A DNA stretch of 64,000 bases from Ciona intestinalis (lineage: Eukaryota; Chordata; Ascidiacea; Phlebobranchia; Cionidae), in assembly GCF_000224145.3 (NCBI RefSeq), contig NC_020177.2, forward strand, positions 2,243,483 through 2,307,482. The letters run 5' to 3'. The notes below the pieces were generated by a model. The model ran no database searches and had not been told where the DNA came from. It saw nothing but the letters and a program-made list of their open reading frames with translations. Both the position numbers and the translations under genes were made by a program. Position 1 is the first letter of the stretch. The number at the start of each line of letters is the position of its first letter. Shown here piece after piece: positions 35,701-47,100 of this stretch.

Positions 35701-38700
35701 TGATAATTTGGAAAACCCATTAGTGGCCACTGGGTTGAAGCAATTGTCTTGCCCATACACGCCAACATGGTACCAGCGAAGAGCCTTGAACCCATTACCT
35801 CTGGGTTAGAGGCAGGCGCACCAACCAACTGTGCTATGGCGTCGAACAAAATATAGTTTATCATGTTGCTATTAAATCTCAACCTTTCTCTTTCTTTCAA
35901 TGGATTCTTAAGGTAAGCACTCGGACTCCGATTAATATTCCCTTCCACCACTTCATCAGTACCGATGTGCATGTTCCCAAGTCTCAAGTTAGCGTGAGCT
36001 GCGAAAAAAGTACAAATTGAGCTGACGTGTTAAGGTAAAAAAAGATAATAGTTAGGTAATGGGTTTAAAATTATAAACTGTATGATATTATATTTAAACA
36101 AACTCTATAACATTTCGGTCATCAATTGTTCAATATATATATTTAATTCGAAGCTGGGATGAAAAGCTGTAATAGGAGCTAAAGCCCTCTATATATAGTA
36201 GGGTGGGAGATGACAGAACACCTTTAGCACTCAATATTCAAATATCCTGATCGTGTTTTAAACAACTAACAACGGTCTATGGGAGTCTTGAAGATACAAA
36301 CTTATATTTCTTTGAATGTTCTTGGGTTACTACCAAATTGGAATAGAACATAGATTGAAAAGGTGTCTCACATTTCCCCACCCTACTATATACACTTCTA
36401 TATTCATTTAATTATAATAGATAATTGTACAAATTGAAAATCAGTTAAAAATCTTTAAATAGTTTCTCTATGCTTTTATCAGTTAAAAATCTTTAAACCT
36501 TGCTCTATGCTTTTAACAATTCCATCGATAAATGAATCCGTAGATTGCTTGATGGCCCCCAGTGAAGTCACCTCAACCAGCATGGTCTGGAAAAAACCAG
36601 CTGGGCCAGAATGGGAATGGGTGCCAGATATAACCACGTTGCGCTCAGTGTATCGCCTGCATTTAATTTAAAGTTACAATTCTGTTATATAGTAGGGTAA
36701 GGAAAAATAGGACACCTTTTCATTCTATTTTTTAATCCCATATGGTAGTAACCATTGAAAGAATTATTAAACCGTATGCTCACGACTATCATAAACCCTA
36801 GTTAATTGCTTAAAACACGATGAGAGACAGGGTATTTGGATATTATGTGCTAAAGGTGACCCACCTTCCCCCACCCTACTATATTGTATTCCATATGAGC
36901 AATCTTAAGATTTAAATCAGCTTGCGGCAAAACACCCAGACTTTAAACTAGAGGTTGACCGATCTATCAGTTTACCGATATTAACAATACGATTTACCAA
37001 TAATAGATATCAGTAAAAATGCGCCGATATACAAAATATTTTTAAAGAGAACAACATGTAATTGCTTATGGGTAAATGGGTTGTACACAAAGTACATTAT
37101 GAATGAATGAAATTTATTTTGTCTCTTGGTCACTAAACTCTTACGTGGGTCCATATTTTGCTTTCAGTCGCTTAATGACTTCAAGTTTGACAACTTGAGA
37201 AGCCATGCCACTGTCTACGGTGGCAAACACCACACACGATGTATTTCCATTGTTGCAAACAATGAATGTCCGAGAATATAAACGCTGATGAAGCCCACTA
37301 GCTGTTTGCGAAGGGTTAGCATACCCCATCTGTAAATAAACGCATAGTTCTTCACAAAACAGAAAATCTGTACAGTAATATCTTAGCAATATTTTAAATG
37401 CTTAGTGGTGCATGTGTTACCAGAGCAACTCAAGCTTGATGGTAACTACTAATCATCATAATTGCACTGAATAAATGAATCTAACTTGCTTTATCCTCAC
37501 GTAACCGGTAAACGAGTCGTTATGGCTGATAACTTGGACAACCCATTAGTGAGTGACCACTGGGTTGGAGCAATTGCCGTTGGGTGTCTTGCCCAAGGAG
37601 ACACGAATAAGGTTGAATAAATTATAAAAATTGGTTTGATATTCCAAATCACTTTAAAACTGTCATCACAGTACACCTAAACTGCATTACTGCAATATCC
37701 CCACTTGTGTTTTGGCACAGCAAAATGAGCACGTATGTGTCCTTGGGCAAGACACTTAACCACAATTACTCCAACCCAGTGGTCACTAAATGGTTGTCCA
37801 AGTTATCAGCTATACATAAAAGAAGTCCCACAAAAATAATTCCCTACAATCTACAAAGTAACATACTTGGTAACTCTTAAGCTGGCACAGGGTGTATGAA
37901 ACAGAACACCTGTGTTACAATAACTGACGTTTCTCGGTCACGCAAGGATAAAACAAGTTACATCCATTCAAATGTTACAACTTCCCATTCATACCCACCA
38001 TGTTAACTTGTGCAACGGGTCCTGTTACATCATAACGTCCAACACCAATTAAATATTCCCCTGGAATTGGTTCAGGAGCCACATCTGGGTCATTTATATC
38101 CACTGTAAAGTTTAGACATATCCAGTTAAATAGTTGCAATTATTCCAATTATATGTAGTTAAATTAAGCATTTATCCATAAAACCATAGTTACCCTCATG
38201 TGATAAGAAAAATCTACATGTGTATCCACAGTATAAGTTTTAATGCTAATGTAAGGTATTAATATTCGGGTTCTCATTACAAGCTTTGCGTAGACAATTT
38301 CTAATTTATTTGAATACATAATAGGACAGCCACAATGGCCCATGGCCACACTCAGTTGAAAAATCCATTGGTGACCCCTGGCATGCATGAGTTGACAATT
38401 ATTGCTAAGTTTCTTTACTTAAGATACACACACACGGCAATAAAGAAATACTAGGTGAATTTAGAATAGGTCCAACTCTGTCCTAAATCCCAGGAGTCAT
38501 GGCATGGCATGCCGTTTTCTACTGGTCTAATGCATGGCTTCCTAAATTGGGGGTCACGTAATAAACTTCAAGGGTCAAAGAAAATTTTAGGAGATTAAAT
38601 GGGGTTACAAGCAAAAAAGTTCAATTTTTCAATTTTACACAAAGTACTTCAAGCATAATGCCAATAACAGTGAACAGTCGCTTAAAATCTTGGGAGATTA

Positions 38701-39730
38701 AAATTGGGGTGAGCATGGCATGCCATAGCATTTCCCCATACCCATATATAGAAAAGTGCATTTAGAGTGTAAGACCACCTTTTTTCACAGCATCAAGAAA
38801 TCCAAAGTAATATCCCACAAGTATAGCAGCAGTAGCAAGCATTGCTAAACCCAGGAAGCCAAAAAACATCTTACAGAATAATGAAGTTGAGGAAATGAAA
38901 TGATCCGGCTCATAACTGCTACTCTGTAATTTATAATAATGATATTAGCCTAAGTTGTCTCTTCGATTACGGTAGCGAAAATGTAGAAATAATTTAAACA
39001 AAGGACAGGCTATAGAGTCAAAATAACAGTTGTTAAAACACACTTTTTACAGTTAAAAAACATATTTACATTTAGTTGGAAGAAAATAAGCTGGTCGTTA
39101 CACCTAGCAGACAAACGAGTCATTCATGTTTAACTATTATCAAGTTAGTCTAATAATAGGAATAAAAGTGTGCGTAAAGATACCATGTGTACAAATTACA
39201 ATTGTATATGTAAGAAAAGTTTTGGTGACTAATTTGGTGTCAAATAACCTGAACTTTTTTGGACAATTTCTGGCACTATGAAGAATCCTCTAGTACATTA
39301 AAGATTAGGCTGATGGAAAGTGTTAAAAGGTTGGTGGTTAGTGGTTATATATGGGTTAGTAGTTAAAGGTTAGGGGTATACGGGTTAGTAGTTGGGGGTT
39401 TGTGGTTAAATGGGTTAGTAGTTAGGGGTTAGTGCCTTAGTGGTTATATGGGTTAGTAGTTATGGGTCAGTAGTTAAGGGTTATATGGGTTAGTAGATAG
39501 GGGTTAGTGGTTATGGGTCAGTTTGTCAGTACTCAGTAGTTAGGGGTTATATGGGTTAGTAGTTGGGGGTTAGAAAATAACGTAAGGGTAGGATTTTTTA
39601 CTCGCACCCAATTTCTATAAATATGTAACGTTTATAGACCAATTCAACTATACATGTACGAAGTATACATGTACGAAGTACATTATTTTATAAATGATAT
39701 TAAACAATAAAATACCTTCTTTTTTGCCAT
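26799..39730 (-). CDS. ASAH2: Neutral ceramidase, membrane-anchored
   Basis: Seventeen exons, read leftward: 39716-39730, 38779-38923, 37999-38102, 37145-37329, 36499-36656, 35884-35998, 35000-35055, 34348-34496, 33520-33601, 32681-32831, 32211-32333, 31611-31792, 30478-30647, 30095-30263, 29211-29404, 28176-28474, 26799-27018. They join to 838 residues with every phase matching. The product hydrolyses ceramide to sphingosine and fatty acid. Residues 24-48 form a hydrophobic segment after MAKKK, a type II signal anchor as in vertebrate ASAH2. Family landmarks are YLIGVGRYDVTGP, MGYANPSQTASGLHQRLYSR, the zinc motif SGTHSHSGP (His near 163 and 165), NLGDVSP with the catalytic Ser near 325, GPGVDMF, CHHPKPVLLPTG, VPGEFTTMAGRR, ILAGLSN and QRYEGASTIYGPHT. 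The amidase box reads GDVSPR where most members have GDVSPN. The first exon (five codons) and the donor GTGGTC of exon 2 are the least certain parts. Confidence 0.92.
27019..28165. repeat. 24-bp minisatellite filling the last ceramidase intron
   Basis: About 45 units of TTAAGTTGGTCATCACTGG plus TAAAAA or AAAAA fill almost the whole intron between the last two exons. From about 27555 to 27780 an alternation of GGTCATCACTGG and GGTAACCACTGG units forms a regular 48-bp higher-order repeat. The array runs right up to the terminal acceptor. Confidence 0.9.
28583..28825 (+). mobile_element. SINE family S, 5'-truncated
   Basis: Starts near GGTTCAAGGCTCGTCGCTGC and ends GGATAAAGCCAGTTACATT. Confidence 0.8.
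28930..29178 (-). mobile_element. SINE family S, diverged
   Basis: GCCAGTCGTTATAACACTGG through CAGCCTTGAACTTAG; opposite to the neighbouring copy at 28583-28825 and 30 bp from the ceramidase donor at 29206-29210. Confidence 0.75.
29456..29612 (+). mobile_element. MITE family A, partial
   Basis: TAGTAGAATAGGGTAATATG with CCCATTTGGTAGTTAACAAAG; the right end is missing. Confidence 0.65.
29630..29860 (+). mobile_element. SINE family S
   Basis: Starts with CCCTAGATTATTGGTTCAAGG and ends GGATAAACTAAGTTACAT. It is closely related to the copy at 28583, which has the same CATTTCA variant. Confidence 0.8.
30294..30460 (+). mobile_element. SINE family S, 5' half with tRNA-like head
   Basis: GGCACCGTAACACAGTTAG (A-box-like) and GGGTTCAAGGCTCA (B-box-like) to GGTTGTCTAAATTATCAGCA. 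It ends about 20 bases before a ceramidase exon. Confidence 0.8.
30788..30955. mobile_element. Short MITE with 35-bp inverted ends, ceramidase intron
   Basis: GATCTGGTGCTACGAAAA at the left is mirrored by TTTTCGTAGCACCAGATC at the right, and the match continues inward through CAGAC. A partial copy of the end (GATCTGGTGCTCATTG) occurs at about 30738. Confidence 0.65.
31380..31592 (+). mobile_element. SINE family S, 5'-truncated
   Basis: ATTGCTCCAACCTAGTGGTC to GGATAAAGTAAGTTACA. Confidence 0.8.
31833..32143 (-). mobile_element. SINE family S, near full length
   Basis: ACTTTATCCTCTTGTGG to the complement of the tRNA-like head (GCGCGCTAACCAACTGTGCTA). Confidence 0.85.
32905..33464 (+). mobile_element. 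SINE family S split by a LINE fragment
   Basis: The SINE runs to AACACACTTTGTA (33053-33065), is broken, then repeats that 13-mer at 33357-33369 and continues ACTCGTAAGCTGG to its tail. The 13-bp repeat is a target-site duplication. Confidence 0.85.
33066..33356 (+). mobile_element. 5'-truncated LINE with C-terminal coding end and AGAATAG tail
   Basis: From about 33093 a frame encodes the C-terminus of a non-LTR retrotransposon protein (VGICPAYASARREHL, LTELSREDLPS, LVAYLRGSARLL) and stops at TAG 33250-33252. About 100 bp of GC-rich 3' UTR follow, then a tail of AGAATAG-like repeats. The first 27 bases (GGGCGAGGAAGATGAGACAT) resemble the MITE A end, so the insertion is chimeric at its 5' side. 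Confidence 0.75.
33935..34086. mobile_element. Possible hAT-like MITE, ceramidase intron
   Basis: GGCAAGCTTCCCACACT at the left is roughly inverted as AGTTTGGGAAGCCCTGC at the right. A related sequence lies near 38505-38710 (GGCTTCCTAAATTGGGGGTC). Confidence 0.4.
35210..35515 (-). mobile_element. Composite SINE-like element, second subfamily
   Basis: GGGGTGAGGTTCTACAGCGTGG precedes a body with GACCACTGGGTTGGAGCAAT and a complemented tRNA-like head (AAGCACTTAACCACTAAACC). Related to 44420-44682 and partly to 59655-59780. Confidence 0.6.
35553..35850 (-). mobile_element. SINE family S, full length
   Basis: GAATGAATGTAACTTACTTT to GTTAGAGGCAGGCGCACC and GTGCTATGGCG; ends about 35 bases before a ceramidase donor. 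Confidence 0.85.
36196..36388 (-). mobile_element. MITE family A, complete
   Basis: TAGTAGGGTGGGAGATGACA to CCCCACCCTACTA. Confidence 0.85.
36690..36881 (+). mobile_element. MITE family A, complete
   Basis: TAGTAGGGTAAGGAAAAATA to CCCCCACCCTACTA. Confidence 0.85.
37467..37612 (-). mobile_element. SINE family S with internal deletion
   Basis: AACTTGCTTTATCCTCACG joins directly to GGCTGATAACTTGGACAACC; about 80 bp of the body are missing. Confidence 0.8.
37728..37975 (+). mobile_element. SINE family S, 5'-truncated
   Basis: GTATGTGTCCTTGGGCAAGA to GGATAAAACAAGTTACATCC. Confidence 0.85.
38455..38530 (+). repeat. LINE 3'-end fragment
   Basis: CCAACTCTGTCCTAAATCCC and GGCATGGCATGCCG resemble the 3' UTR of the LINE at 33066-33356. 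Confidence 0.45.
39330..39585 (+). repeat. Telomere-like degenerate minisatellite, ceramidase intron 1
   Basis: Repeated GGGTTAGTAGTTAGGGGTTA-type units on the plus strand, with GGTTAGTGG and GGGTTATATGGGTTAGTAG variants. The G-rich strand is opposite to the ceramidase coding strand. Confidence 0.75.
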
Positions 39731-40441
39731 TCTTACACTTGATTTGTATTTTCACATTTACTATTAAATATAAGACACTTCGCCTATAAGGAATTTCGTT
39801 TAATCTATTTATAATTTATAAGCATAAATTCAAAACAGCTTTTCTGTATGTTTGTTATGCCTGTACGTATTAGTCTCTTTTACCGTATGAACCGAAACCT
39901 TGAATATTAAATTGGCAAATACTGCGTTAGTGCATTATGCAAACATTATATTTGTGTGCCAGTAGCAATGTAATCAAACTTTATCGCTTTAAAATCTTAT
40001 CTAAACATAATACGGTTGTTGTCAATTTAACAACCTTTGCACTCGTACCATAAATCCCATGACGATAAAGTTGTCGAGTCATGCTGTTAAGGAAAAGTTA
40101 ACATAGGGAAAGTACCTGTCGAGGCCATAACGCAACGAAACTGACAAATTTCGCAGTTTTTTCACATTGACAGATTATCAAGCCGACTTTGGCACGAATC
40201 CCAGATACTCTGCATCGCTATATAGAACTTCACAAGTATAGAATACCGTACGCCTATGACTAGTGCAACCAAACTACATTCAAGTTGTCATTAGATTCGC
40301 ATCTTTAGGACTCGCACTATACGATTTGCATTTGGCACTGTTTGACTCTAACATTTCTCGGTATCGACAATAGAAATTGCTTTGCTTTGTGTAAACACAG
40401 ATCTGTCCACAATCGGCAAATGTAAAACTGTGTAAAATATA
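39731..40441. other. Upstream region of the ceramidase gene
   Basis: AT-rich; no supported gene or family repeat. Confidence 0.4.
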
Positions 40442-40443
40442 TA

Positions 40444-40630
40444 TAGTAGGTTGGGGAAAGATGGAACACCTTTCATACCATTTTCTCGTCCCATTTGGCA
40501 GTAAACAAAGCGCGTTCAAGGAATTGTAAAACCGTATCCTTACTCACATAGACAATGGTTCATTGTTTAAAACTTGATCGGGATATTTGAATATTCTGTA
40601 CTAAATGTGCCTGTCTTCCTCACCGTACCA
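40444..40630 (+). mobile_element. MITE family A
   Basis: TAGTAGGTTGGGGAAAGATG to TTCCTCACCGTACCA. Confidence 0.75.
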
Positions 40631-40711
40631 CATACCGTGTTGTATATTTTGACGTTATCCGTCACGCGAGATATAAAACCACCGTCATTCATTCATATTT
40701 CGCAAGCCAAG

Positions 40712-40965
40712 TGAATGTGAATGTAACTTACTTTATCCTCGCGTAGCCGGAAAACGACAGTCGTTATCACACGGGTTTAACACCTCGTGCTAGCTTACGA
40801 GTTACCATGTAGGCCTATGTTACTTTGTGGTTGTTTGTTTTTTGTTTTTTTTGTTTTTTTAAAGTATGGCTGATAATTTGGACAACCCATTAGTGACCAC
40901 TGGATTAGAGCAATTGCCGTCTTTCCCAAGGACACATACGCCCACAATGGTAGCAGCGTCAAGTT
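40712..40965 (-). mobile_element. SINE family S, lacking the tRNA-like head
   Basis: GAATGTAACTTACTTTATCC to GGACACATACGCCCACAATGG. Confidence 0.8.
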
Positions 40966-41112
40966 TTTAGTCAAAAACCAAACTCGTAATATACAAGTCT
41001 ACCCAGTTGGTGTATTCACAAGTAGCATATATATGGGCGGAAAGAAAGCATAAACGAACAAATTTAAATTACATGAAACTTAGTTAATTACGTCATATAT
41101 ACTACGTAATGT

Positions 41113-44100
41113 CTACGTCACAATACTCTTTCCACCGTTGGCGTTAATGTTTGAGTTTATCCATGGAATAAAGTGAGCCACGTTGGTGTAGACTCCAGGG
41201 TACTTTGCACGGGCACAACCAATACCTGTGATAAGCATAATTGTTTAAAGTAAATGTAAGGTGAGGAAAGATGGGACACCTTATCATTCTATCTTCTCGT
41301 GAGGGAATATGGGAAACCCTCTTATTCTATTTTCTCGATTGTCACATTTGGTAGTAAACAAATAAAATTCAAATAGTTATAAAGCCGTATGCCCTTGCGA
41401 CTTTTATAGACCGTTCTTTGTTGTTTAAAACACGATCGGGATATGTTGATATTCTGTGCTAAAGGTGTCCCATCTTACCCCAGCAAAAGGTATATATGAA
41501 ACAGAACACCCGTGTTATATCGACTGTCGTTGGCCCGCCACACGAGGATAAATAAGATAAAATTATAAATTTTATTTACTAGTTTTTTTTTGCTAACGTA
41601 CATTCATGGTCACTTACACATGTTTATAAACTGACCGAAACTAAACTTACCGAAACTAACGACTCCAACGACCGCATATTTTCCCTCTGAGTTCCTGCAC
41701 ACGTAGGGTCCGCCTGAATCACCAGTGCAAGCGTCTGAACCTCCAGTCTGTAAAAAGTTTGCACACATAGAAAAAACAAAACGTGGTGAAAAAAGGTTTT
41801 ATAAAATCTATGTATAGTATTGTGAGGAAAAATGGTCACCGTTGGAATATAGTTAAGTAGGGTGGGGTAAGATGGGCCACTTTTAGCACATAATATCCAA
41901 ATACCCTGATAGTGTTTTAAACAATTAACAACGGTCTATGGGAGTCGCGAGGATACGGTTTTATAATTCTTTGAATACTTTTTGTTTACTACCAAATGGG
42001 ACGAGAAAAAGGAATAAAAAGGTGTCTCATCTTCCCCCACCCTACTATATATCCAATATATTGTTTTCGTGTTTTCAAATATTACCAATAGTATTTTAAG
42101 CCTCACGGTTATATTAATATGTAAATACTACCGAATGGGACGATAAAAAAAGAATGAAAACAGTAACCATGTTAGACCAAACTAATAAATTTTAATCTGA
42201 TAAAATTAGGCAAATCGATTATTTTAATAGGTTGTGTTTAAATTGCCTCGCAACTATACGGGTGTTCTGATTAACATATCTGAAATCCAGTCCTGCATAA
42301 GAGCATGATATCTAAAAAATAGAAGTTTATATTCTAGCTAGACCCAAGCGTTTGAAGTTGTTTTACTATTGGATAGTTGAAATTATATGCACAGTATATG
42401 GTGGGGGAAGATGGGACACATTTTTACTCTTTTTTGTCCCTTTTGGTTGTAAACAAATAACATTCAAACAATTATAAAACTGTATTCTCATGACTTCCAT
42501 AGACCGTTGTTAATTGTTTAAAACACGATCCGAATATCTGGGTATTATGGGCTAAATGTGTTCCGTCTTCCCCCGTCCTATACTATATTAAACTATTGTA
42601 AAGTTTAATGTGTATTAAGCTATTATAAGCAACCTAACCTTTAAACCAGCGCATATCATGATATCATCAATAAATAGTTCGGTTCTCTTGTTATATCTCG
42701 ACTTGCAATATTTGTTGCTCTTTGTAGGAAGCGTCACCCACATCAAGTTTGCTGCGGCAGCTGCAAAAAAAACACTAGCATAATAAACTGGAACGCTGTT
42801 CCGAAAACTCCATAAATTTATTAAAACTAAAAAAAGGCTAAAGTAGTCGTGAGAAAGGTGTTTATAAAAATGGTGGTCATAAGAATGGTGTTCAAAAACG
42901 TATTGTTGTAAGAATGGTGTTTAAAAACGTAAAAACGTATTATTAAATTGTTATCTGAACCAGGGCCTACTAGAAATCCAGTCCTGGTCTACTCTGGCAT
43001 ATATAACACAGCGTAATTATGACGTAAGGTGACGTACAGCTTTGTCCAAGTGACTCATTGGTAACACCCCACCCACTGACTTGACAAAGTTCTCCTTTTT
43101 GCTTGATTGGAAAACTCTCATCCGGAAGACACGCCGGTTGTACCGCGTCAGTGTACCTACGTCATAAAATTTAACGTCAGAGTCGATGACGTATGTGGGA
43201 CGTCATCAACAATTTACCTGGCACAGCGGCCGTTTACTTTTGCGAGCTTAAGTAATGCAACGTCGTGTCTTGCCGAGGGGTAAAGACTGAATTCTTCATG
43301 AATTATCAATCTTTCAATAGCAAAGTCTTGCTCTGTGTCGTCCGAGACACGGTTGTTCAAATCTCCAAGGCGGACGGTAAATATTGATGCATCCCTGTGA
43401 CAGAGAAAACATTTTTCTTCGATCTAATTTTATGATAACATGAATTATAGTACTGTGGGGTAATATGGGATACCATTAAGACCTAAATCCCATTTTCACT
43501 GATTGTGTTTAAACAATTAACAACGATCTTTTAGAGTCGCGCGCTGCGACTATAGTCTGTAAATATCCTTTTTTATTCTTTGTTATACTACAAAATGGGA
43601 TGAGAAAATAAAAATTAAAAGATATCCCTTCTTACCCCACCCCTACGTATGGTCTCACTAATAGTTTTAAGTTATCTATTTAACCCCGTTTTTTAAACAG
43701 CGCGAAATAATACAAGGCGAAAACAGATAAAGAACTATATTTTCACTTATAATAAAACTTAAGAGGTCTATTTATATATGCTGTTGCTACAAAGCATATT
43801 GTAGGTCTGGAACAAAACTTTACGTGATGAACACAACATGGCCAGAATAGGTATTTTAGATCTTTAAGAAGTCCATATTATATGGATACTTGTTTTGTCG
43901 GTATTACTTTATAATCATTGCATGTGAATGAATGAATGTAACTTACTTTATTCTCGCGGGATCGGAAAACGACAATCGTTATAACACAGGTGTTCATACA
44001 CCTCGTGCTAGCTTATACTAATAACCATGTATGTTACTTTGTGGGTGATTATTTTTTAGATTTTTTATATATGGCTGATAATTTGGACAACCCATTAGTG

Positions 44101-47100
44101 ACCACTGGGTTAGAGCAATTAGCGTTAAGTGTCTTGCTCAAGGACACATACACCCACCATGGTAGCAGCGACGAGCCATGACTCATTACCTATTTGTTAG
44201 AGGCAGCGCGCGCTAAATACTTTGCCACAGCGCCGGACGATGTAATATGACTTTACCTATCTATAAAGCAATGGGCTGCAGTAAGGACCCAACACTCATC
44301 AATCAGTGTCCCACCACAGTTGTGGATAATCTGGTTTCCTTCTGTATCAAGTTGTGGAACTCGGAATCGAATGCTTGCCTGTATTCAAATACATCATCAT
44401 GATATCAACTCATTCAAAGCCATCGGTATTCTATATTGGTGTAGGTGAAGTCATACAGTATGGCATTGCATGGGAGCTGAGATTTCGACCACTTTTGGTC
44501 TTTACCCCAAATGGTATATACCACCCATTATTTACCAGAACTGGGTTTCAACATTGTCCGTTAAGTATTTTGTCCAAGGACCCACGCCAATCAGCGCCGG
44601 TCTCAGTATCGAGCATAGAAGCCCATACTGAGTTATGATGCAAGCGTCCAACAACAGAACTGACGGCGCCGGACCAAACATACAGTATACTAAATAATAG
44701 TAAAATAGGATATTGGTCATGACGAGGCCACAGTCAATACTCAATATGTATTAGCACAGATCTTAAAATTTTAAAGCTACACCTGCCATGGAAATTGACC
44801 CTCAGCCGCCTCGAGGCCGTTAACTACCCTCCCTTTTGTTTCTTCACTCTCATATTCCCTTTGCATGATTTGCTGAAACATACGTCATTACTAAAACTAC
44901 GTCATCTTTCGTTACATCATCAAGGTAAATTGCACGCAAAACCTACGTCAACGGATCGTATTTGGATCCTCCCGCAGTTCATCACGTGCCTAACGTCCGC
45001 AGCTGCGTGGAAAATATATGACGTCATTAGATGACGTAAAATGACGTCATTGTACGAGGAAAAAAACAACTTACGTTTCTTGCAGAATACCTTGTACTGC
45101 GCGTTGCAGTTGGTCTTGTGCCATCTACCCTGGTGATAATATGAACACCTGTCCGTGTCACTGTAATCAAACAATCCCGTTAGTTACGTCACAGATGCCG
45201 ATTTCGTAAACCAAACTTACAACGTCGTGCGCTTTCGTTCCCATTTACGGAAAGTGAGATCTGAACCATCGATGTCGTAGAAACGATTCCCCCTCCGTGA
45301 TGCTTGCATACCAAGCCAGTATCTACCCCTGGTATCATAGTGTTGCAACAATCTTCTTATGTACGAATGCTCCTTCCTAGTTCTGAAAACAATGCAAGGA
45401 TAACAACGCTTGTGACGTCACAACTTAAAGTGACGTCATAACTTAAAGTGACGTCATAACTTAGAGTGACGTTATAACCTAAACTGGTTTTATTGCCTAT
45501 AGCAACGTCATGATCTATAGTGACGTCATAATCTAAAGTGACGTCATAAATCATACTGACGTCATAACCTAAAATTACATCATAACATAAAGTCACGTCA
45601 TACATACTTTGGCACTACCAGAGATCCATTAAAATACGAGCAGATTCCAACAGCACGACCTCGCCGCGTTACAATGTAGCGAAACAATCTGTAACATTTC
45701 TTTTTGAACAAGAACCAACCATGTCCGCACGTCGCGAACTTGTCTGTGACGTCACAAAATCAGCACTTTATTATTATGTTACTTCTGTTGCCAGGTCAAA
45801 TGTAATTTTGACTATTCGGCTTCTTATATAGGTACGAAAAACGTTCATTGATTCTATACCGAAGTTTCGTTTATCAGGGTTTTCAAGTTTTAAATCGTAT
45901 AAAATAAATGTTGTTCTGAGTAGAATACAAAATATTTGTCTAAAACACGGTCAGGATATTTGGATATTCTGTGTTAAAAGTGTCCCATCTTACCCCACAG
46001 TAATTTAATTCTAAATTTTCGGTGTTGTAAACGAAGAGACAAATAAAGTTATTATAATAGTATTTTGATCAGTATAATGAGTCGACTCAGTCCTAACTCC
46101 CAGGTTCTCGTATTTCTTTATATGGTAGGGTGTTGGGGTAAGATTGGACATGTTTTTATCCTCTTTCTCGTTTAATTTGGTAGTAAACAAAGCGGATTTA
46201 TGGAATTTATATACCCATAGCCTCGCTCCAAAACAGCTTTGTTAATTAATAAAAACACGATTAGGAAATATGGGTTTAAGTGCAAAAGCTGTCCATCTCA
46301 CCCCACAGCATTATATACACCTAGAGGAGTTTCCTTTTAAAAAACCAAATAATTAATAATTATGTTACACTTTCACTTACTCTTAGAAATGAATCTGTTT
46401 GCGCCAGAACTGCGGCGTCTTGCCCCCCTCACCGTGATGACGTCATCACTTGACGTTTCGAGGAAGTCCGGCAAGCCTGATTCACCTAAAAGTTATTGGG
46501 AATTTTGATGATTTAAATAATAGCAGATGTTTTGTGCAGGAAACGGAAGTTAAACTACGTCAGAAAGCGAAAACACTTCGGTGGAATAGGGGGTATTTCC
46601 CTCTGACGTTTTTATGCTATATGGTTATACAAAAACATATGAAAACCACTGTGAGTCCTTTTACGGATTGAGTTCTTGGCTAGTTTCATGGTATAACATA
46701 ACACTATTTTCTACTTCTTCGAAAATAATAGCGAAGATCCTAAATTATTTAAAAATCGAAGATAAGAAAATGAACAAAGTGAAAGAAAATAGTTTAATAA
46801 CATCGCGGCGCTATTCGGGTGATCGGCCAGTAATATGGGAATAAATCTTATAGGTAGGCTTAAAGGTGGCTGTACACAAGGGGATAGCGAAATCCGGACA
46901 AAACAGACAAAACGTACGAATTCCGGATACTGTGTACAGCCACCTTTACCCATAAATAGGAGGATCTCTATAGAACAATTACTNCGCATAAGTTTTAGAG
47001 TAAATAGCTCGCATAAGCTCCAATCAAAAATTGATCCTGTTAGTAGCGAGGCAATTAGGGTCTTTTACTTACGAAACTCAATCGTTTAGTTCATTAAACG

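Noticed and set aside
45357..45605. Frame encoding repeated YDVTLSYDV
   Set aside because: It is a translation of the TGACGTCA minisatellite between two lectin exons.
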